NCBI GenBank assembly: GCA_018713605.1
Contig: DVOM01000022.1
Span: forward strand, 1 to 27,160
Direction of reading: 5' to 3'
Length of the DNA: 27,160 bases
Origin: Scatacola_A faecigallinarum
Lineage (GTDB): Bacteria > Pseudomonadota > Alphaproteobacteria > RF32 > CAG-239
The notes beneath the pieces are model-generated. The model worked only from the letters and a program-made list of their open reading frames with translations, had not been told where the DNA came from and ran no database searches. Below, one piece after another: positions 24,027 to 27,160 of the stretch (positions are counted from its first letter, which is position 1; the number at the start of each line of letters is the position of its first letter). The translations under genes and the position numbers were made by a program.

Positions 24027-24746
24027 TTATTGTAAAGGCGGAATGTTAAGCTGAGCAATGCCGCCGGGACGGATTTTGACGTTTGAATAACGCATGTTTC
24101 CGGTTTCAATAACAAATCTCTGTCTTCCGGTAAGCTGCGACGCCAAATCATAAAAATCTCTGGCCGTAAGTTCCTGTCGCTGCGGATTCATTATGTACAG
24201 CACGCAGCCCTGCGTTCTTTCAGCAACACCGCAGCGGGCGCGCCCTCTCGGAACTTCGGGATTGATTACGACGCCTTGCAGACCGTCGCGAACAACCGTT
24301 TCCTGCGCAAAGAAAAACTTGGCAATGGCAAAGCCGAGGATAAAAGCAAACAATGCGCCGAAAAACAAGGCTTTTTTTGTAAACATGTTGTCAACCATAA
24401 ACTGTTCGGCCAAAGGCACTTTCGGCGGCCTGATGTCGCTTTCGTCAATAAACTGCGGCTGAAAATCGCTGGCGACTTCCTGCGTATTGTTCAATGCCGG
24501 CAGATTTTCTCCCCCATCCAGAATTGCGTCAAGGTCAAAATCGTCTGCCGGAGACTGTGTCTGCTGTTGAGCCTGCGGCTGATAAACCGGTTCGGCTTTC
24601 GGCGGCATGGCGGCGGACACGCCTGCGGCATTTGACGGGTTGACGATTCTTTTAATCGGGCGTTTGACTTTTTTCAATCGGGGCCGGTTCGGATCCGGCA
24701 TGCTGCCGCCTGCAGGTCGATTGATGTTGTTAAAATCTTCTGCCAT
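24027..24746 (-). CDS. Single-pass membrane protein with cytoplasmic Pro/Gln-rich region
   Basis: This 239-aa protein is of unrecognised family. Residues 1-120 are basic at first (RPRLKKVKRPIKR), then Pro/Gln-rich and acidic, and probably disordered in the cytoplasm. One membrane helix is at about 124-147. The C-terminal 90 residues would be periplasmic, with Cys172 and Cys181 spaced for a disulfide, a segment RQELTARDFYDLAS and an ending rich in beta pattern. The topology resembles VirB10- or TonB-like linker proteins, but no such domain is visible. GAGGA lies 8 bases before the start. It follows the secretin-like gene by 12 bases and is last in its operon. It may connect that lipoprotein to the inner membrane. 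Confidence 0.82.
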   Translation of the reverse strand: MAEDFNNINRPAGGSMPDPNRPRLKKVKRPIKRIVNPSNAAGVSAAMPPKAEPVYQPQAQQQTQSPADDFDLDAILDGGENLPALNNTQEVASDFQPQFIDESDIRPPKVPLAEQFMVDNMFTKKALFFGALFAFILGFAIAKFFFAQETVVRDGLQGVVINPEVPRGRARCGVAERTQGCVLYIMNPQRQELTARDFYDLASQLTGRQRFVIETGNMRYSNVKIRPGGIAQLNIPPLQ

Positions 24747-24758
24747 TCCTTAAATCCT

Positions 24759-26030
24759 CTAAATTAAGTTATCTAAAATCGGTTTGGTCGTTTTCAGCGT
24801 GCGGATAATCCGCGGAACCATAAAGACCACGGTTTCCGATTTGGGTGACTTTGCGCCAAACAGTTGGTTCGGAATGCCGATAATCAGGAAGTTTTCGCCC
24901 AGACGGCTGCGTACGTCAAAATGTGTAATCTGGCCGTTGGTCGCCTCCAGCGTAATGTCCGAGAAAATTCGGTTGCCTTTTTCCAAGGAGGCTTTTGCCA
25001 GAATGGACAAGTCGGCTTCAATCGAATCGCGGCGGCCGCATTTGCCGATGTCAAAGCGCGAAAACCACAGGTTTGGCACCACGAATTTTCCTTCCGCAAC
25101 CGGCATAACCATTGCCTGTCTGCCTAAAAACTGGCGCAGCGTACTGATGTTCAGCTCATTGGTGGTTGTCAGAACCCGGCCGATAACACCGGTTTTGGCC
25201 GTCGTAACCGTACCGAAATAGAAGGCGTTAAGCAACTCTTTCCATTCGACGTCTTTGCCCTTGTCATAGGGATAAATCCGGAAAACGCTCACGTCATAAG
25301 CCACCAGCGTCGGATTGCTTTCAAAATATTTAATCAGGTCCATGATTTTGTTTTTAAGTTCGAAATCAGCCTCAAACGTAACCGAATAGTCCGCCCAGTC
25401 GGTTGTCATATCCGTAATGCCGGAACCGCGCAGAACATCAAGCAGTCCGAGCATTATCGGCCGCGACTTCGGAACATACAGCGTAAAATTACCCTTGCGG
25501 CTGATGCGCATGGTCTTTTCTGATGCCTCGTAGGAATAGTAGATTTCGCCGGCATCGGCAATCATATTGATGACCTCTGAAAATTCGCCGCGCAGGTTTT
25601 CGGCCGAAATGCTGGCATAAGGAGCGTCTTTGGCAACCAGTTTGATGCCGGCTTCCTTGGTCAGCTTGTAAAGAGCTTTTTCTGCCGGCATTTTTTCAAA
25701 CGAAAAACCGGTAACTTCAAAACGCGGCAAAGGGTCGTTAACGCCGTTTTTCTCCAGCCTGAAGGCCGACATGTTATAGGGCAGGGTCAGTATCATTTGC
25801 TGAGTGTCCCAGTTGACGCTGCAACGCAGGGGCGTTTCCAGATCCAGTTCGTTGGCGCCTTTGGGTGTGCGAATCATATTCGGATCCTGCGGATAAACCA
25901 TATCGGCGTTCAACCGCTGGTCAAGAGGCGGCAATGGCTGCGGCTTTTCGGTCCTGCAGGCCGACAATACGGCAAAAACAGCCAGAATGCCGAAGAATTT
26001 AATTACGTTATGGGACAGAAAACTTCTCAT
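24759..26030 (-). CDS. Secretin-like outer-membrane lipoprotein
   Basis: This 423-aa lipoprotein has signal and lipobox LSAC with acylated Cys25. Residues about 103-186 fit the short secretin/TonB N-terminal (STN) fold, with FSFEKMPAEKALYKLTKEAG and a following strand-helix pattern. Residues about 190-275 look like a secretin N-domain. The C-terminal part ends with ETVVFMVPRIIRT, which matches the secretin closing signature (ExVxxxxPRI). Lipoprotein secretins of this kind include PilN of type IVB pili. At 423 aa it is short, so the barrel region may be reduced. It lies 6 bases after the 220-aa gene, and the start has only a weak GGA site. Confidence 0.72.
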   Translation of the reverse strand: MRSFLSHNVIKFFGILAVFAVLSACRTEKPQPLPPLDQRLNADMVYPQDPNMIRTPKGANELDLETPLRCSVNWDTQQMILTLPYNMSAFRLEKNGVNDPLPRFEVTGFSFEKMPAEKALYKLTKEAGIKLVAKDAPYASISAENLRGEFSEVINMIADAGEIYYSYEASEKTMRISRKGNFTLYVPKSRPIMLGLLDVLRGSGITDMTTDWADYSVTFEADFELKNKIMDLIKYFESNPTLVAYDVSVFRIYPYDKGKDVEWKELLNAFYFGTVTTAKTGVIGRVLTTTNELNISTLRQFLGRQAMVMPVAEGKFVVPNLWFSRFDIGKCGRRDSIEADLSILAKASLEKGNRIFSDITLEATNGQITHFDVRSRLGENFLIIGIPNQLFGAKSPKSETVVFMVPRIIRTLKTTKPILDNLI

Positions 26031-26036
26031 TTCCGA

Positions 26037-26699
26037 CTACTTGACCTCGTCTTTTGCCGGTATGGCCTGCTGTGCGTCGGGACTGACCGGTTTTTTTATT
26101 TTGATGATTTTTTTGACTTCGTGCGGTACGGCGGCCTGAGGCTGTGGTCTGGCCTGCTGCATCTGCGGATTGGGTGCCGCCGGAACGGGCTGCGGAGCCG
26201 GTTGGGTACTCTGCTGCATTGTTTCTGTGGCGGCCATATTATTTTGTGCCATCAGTTTTTCCATCAGCTGGTCCATGTTCATCCCTGCGCCGACCGTCGG
26301 GTCGACCGTCTTGTCGATTTCGCCCAGAACCTCTTTCATTTTTTCAACTTCATGGGCGTCTTCCTTAATCATGTCCGGCGAAGAATTGTTTTTCAGCTCC
26401 AGCTGATACTCGGCCAATGTTTTTTTGAAACTTTCCATGCCGCCGGCAATTTTTTTCTCCACATAAGGATAAAGTTCCTTGTGTTCCAGAATATAGTCGC
26501 CGGTTTCGCTGATTTCTTCCAGAACGTCAAGGATATAGCCGTAGTACTTATATTCTTCCATGGCAATGTTGCCCATACGGATACAACGCGCTGCAATCCT
26601 TGAGATTGTGCGGTCGTAATAATCCTTGAGCAGGATATAATTGTCCAGATACCAAAGGCTTTCCTTGCTGGCACCTGTCGGCTGCGTATTCTGTTCCAT
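26037..26699 (-). CDS. Soluble helical protein with Pro/Gln-rich tail
   Basis: This 220-aa protein is of unrecognised family. It has no signal peptide or membrane helix, so it is likely cytoplasmic. Residues 1-130 are helical and charged (YILLKDYYDRTISRIAARCIRM; EEYKYYGYILDVLEEI). Residues about 160-205 are Pro/Gln/Ala-rich, and the end is basic (EVKKIIKIKKPVSP). The GAGGAG site is 6 bases before ATG, a strong start. The basic KKIIKIKKP tail and the basic KKVKRPIKRI stretch of the membrane protein two genes downstream are similar in flavour, which may be chance. It could be a cytoplasmic partner or chaperone for the operon's membrane proteins. Confidence 0.8.
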   Translation of the reverse strand: MEQNTQPTGASKESLWYLDNYILLKDYYDRTISRIAARCIRMGNIAMEEYKYYGYILDVLEEISETGDYILEHKELYPYVEKKIAGGMESFKKTLAEYQLELKNNSSPDMIKEDAHEVEKMKEVLGEIDKTVDPTVGAGMNMDQLMEKLMAQNNMAATETMQQSTQPAPQPVPAAPNPQMQQARPQPQAAVPHEVKKIIKIKKPVSPDAQQAIPAKDEVK

Positions 26700-26763
26700 G
26701 TTTGGCTCCTCACATTCTACTCTAGTTTAGCCGCGTTTTTTTGTAAATTGTTTTCTATGAGCT

Positions 26764-27160
26764 TTACCCAACTATATCGTCTTTAGGAATATAGGGTTCT
26801 TTGTTCTCTTTTTCATCGCTGATTTCGGCGATTCCCAAATTAAGGCCGACAACCGGAAGCGGGGAGGCGTCGTCGGCGTTTTTATAGACGTCGTCGTGAA
26901 AAATCAGGTCGCCGCTGTAAAGCGGATTGGCCGTTTCTTCGTCATTTTCTGTCACATAGGGATCCGCGGCGGCTTCTATTGCCGTTTCCTTACTTTCCTG
27001 TGGCGTTTCGGTTTGGTCCTCGGGAATTTCCTCGTATTCCCATTCCCAGTCGCCGTCTTCGCTTTCGTCCAGTGCGGCGGTTATCTCCGCGGCCGGAACT
27101 TCTTCCGCGGTGTTTTCCGGCGGCGTTTCGGTTTGGTCTTCGGGAACTTCCTCATATTCC
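26764..27160 (-). CDS. Very acidic repeat protein, partial (5' end beyond window)
   Basis: The minus-strand frame is open from the right edge of the window to a TAA at 26764-26766, giving at least 131 residues. An in-frame GTG at 26953-26955 could be mistaken for a start, but coding continues upstream with the same composition. The protein is rich in Glu and Asp and contains EYEEVPEDQTETP and EYEEIPEDQTETP 40 residues apart, as well as DWEWEYEE. It ends in a less repetitive part with YIPKDDIVG. No domain is recognised. It lies 64 bases upstream of the 220-aa gene, probably in the same operon. Confidence 0.75.
   Translation of the reverse strand, partial: EYEEVPEDQTETPPENTAEEVPAAEITAALDESEDGDWEWEYEEIPEDQTETPQESKETAIEAAADPYVTENDEETANPLYSGDLIFHDDVYKNADDASPLPVVGLNLGIAEISDEKENKEPYIPKDDIVG
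27001..27160 (-). repeat. 120-bp direct repeat in the acidic protein
   Basis: Bases 27001-27040 and 27121-27160 are nearly identical 40-base stretches exactly 120 bases apart (40 codons). The second copy ends at the window edge, so more units may follow outside. Confidence 0.8.

Noticed and set aside
26764..26955. Complete 63-aa gene starting at GTG 26955
   Set aside because: The same frame stays open with the same acidic composition to the window edge, so this is the end of a longer gene.

Overview
This window carries most of a large, divergent type IV secretion system (T4SS) of the VirB type from a Gram-negative bacterium. An alphaproteobacterium is the best guess. The evidence is the complete envelope architecture (signal peptides, lipoboxes, a VirB10-type outer-membrane domain) and intergenic palindromes with a CGGxCTTGxxCCG core, a style common in alphaproteobacterial genomes. 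The genus cannot be read from the sequence. Base composition looks near-balanced and uniform, so nothing points to a recent patchwork insertion.

Left and centre (40-23430, all plus strand): VirB4 ATPase; four consecutive exported, helix-rich proteins (638, 220, 482 and 1417 aa), placed where VirB5-type proteins often lie; a VirB8; a 62-aa VirB7-like lipoprotein; a second VirB8; a VirB9 with an added C-terminal SPOR-like domain; two giant repeat proteins that together look like a VirB10 divided over two genes; and VirB11 ATPase. Several junctions are ATGA overlaps or gaps of a few bases, which points to operons with translational coupling. AT-rich breaks at 2473-2552 and 11608-11725 may hold internal promoters.

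The most unusual part is the VirB10 pair. The first protein (1146 aa) has the inner-membrane helix, an Ig/HYDIN-like domain and about 50 copies of a ~17-residue repeat (consensus near DGxVVDxxGNVIGxV). The second (1569 aa) has its own signal sequence, roughly 60 repeats of the same family, a Gly-rich linker and the conserved VirB10/TrbI C-terminal domain. I infer a very long beta-solenoid-like periplasmic structure joining the inner membrane to the outer-membrane pore.

Middle right (23431-24026): a spacer between convergent operons with no convincing gene. It holds paired palindromic repeats, a nested hairpin and terminators.

Right (24027-27160, all minus strand): a convergent operon of a single-pass membrane protein, a secretin-like lipoprotein, a soluble helical/Pro-Gln-rich protein and the 3' part of a very acidic repeat protein that runs off the window. 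Its position next to the T4SS suggests accessory envelope components of the same machine, but that is inference. VirB2, VirB3, VirB6, VirD4 and VirB1 are not seen here and would have to lie outside the window or be unrecognisable.
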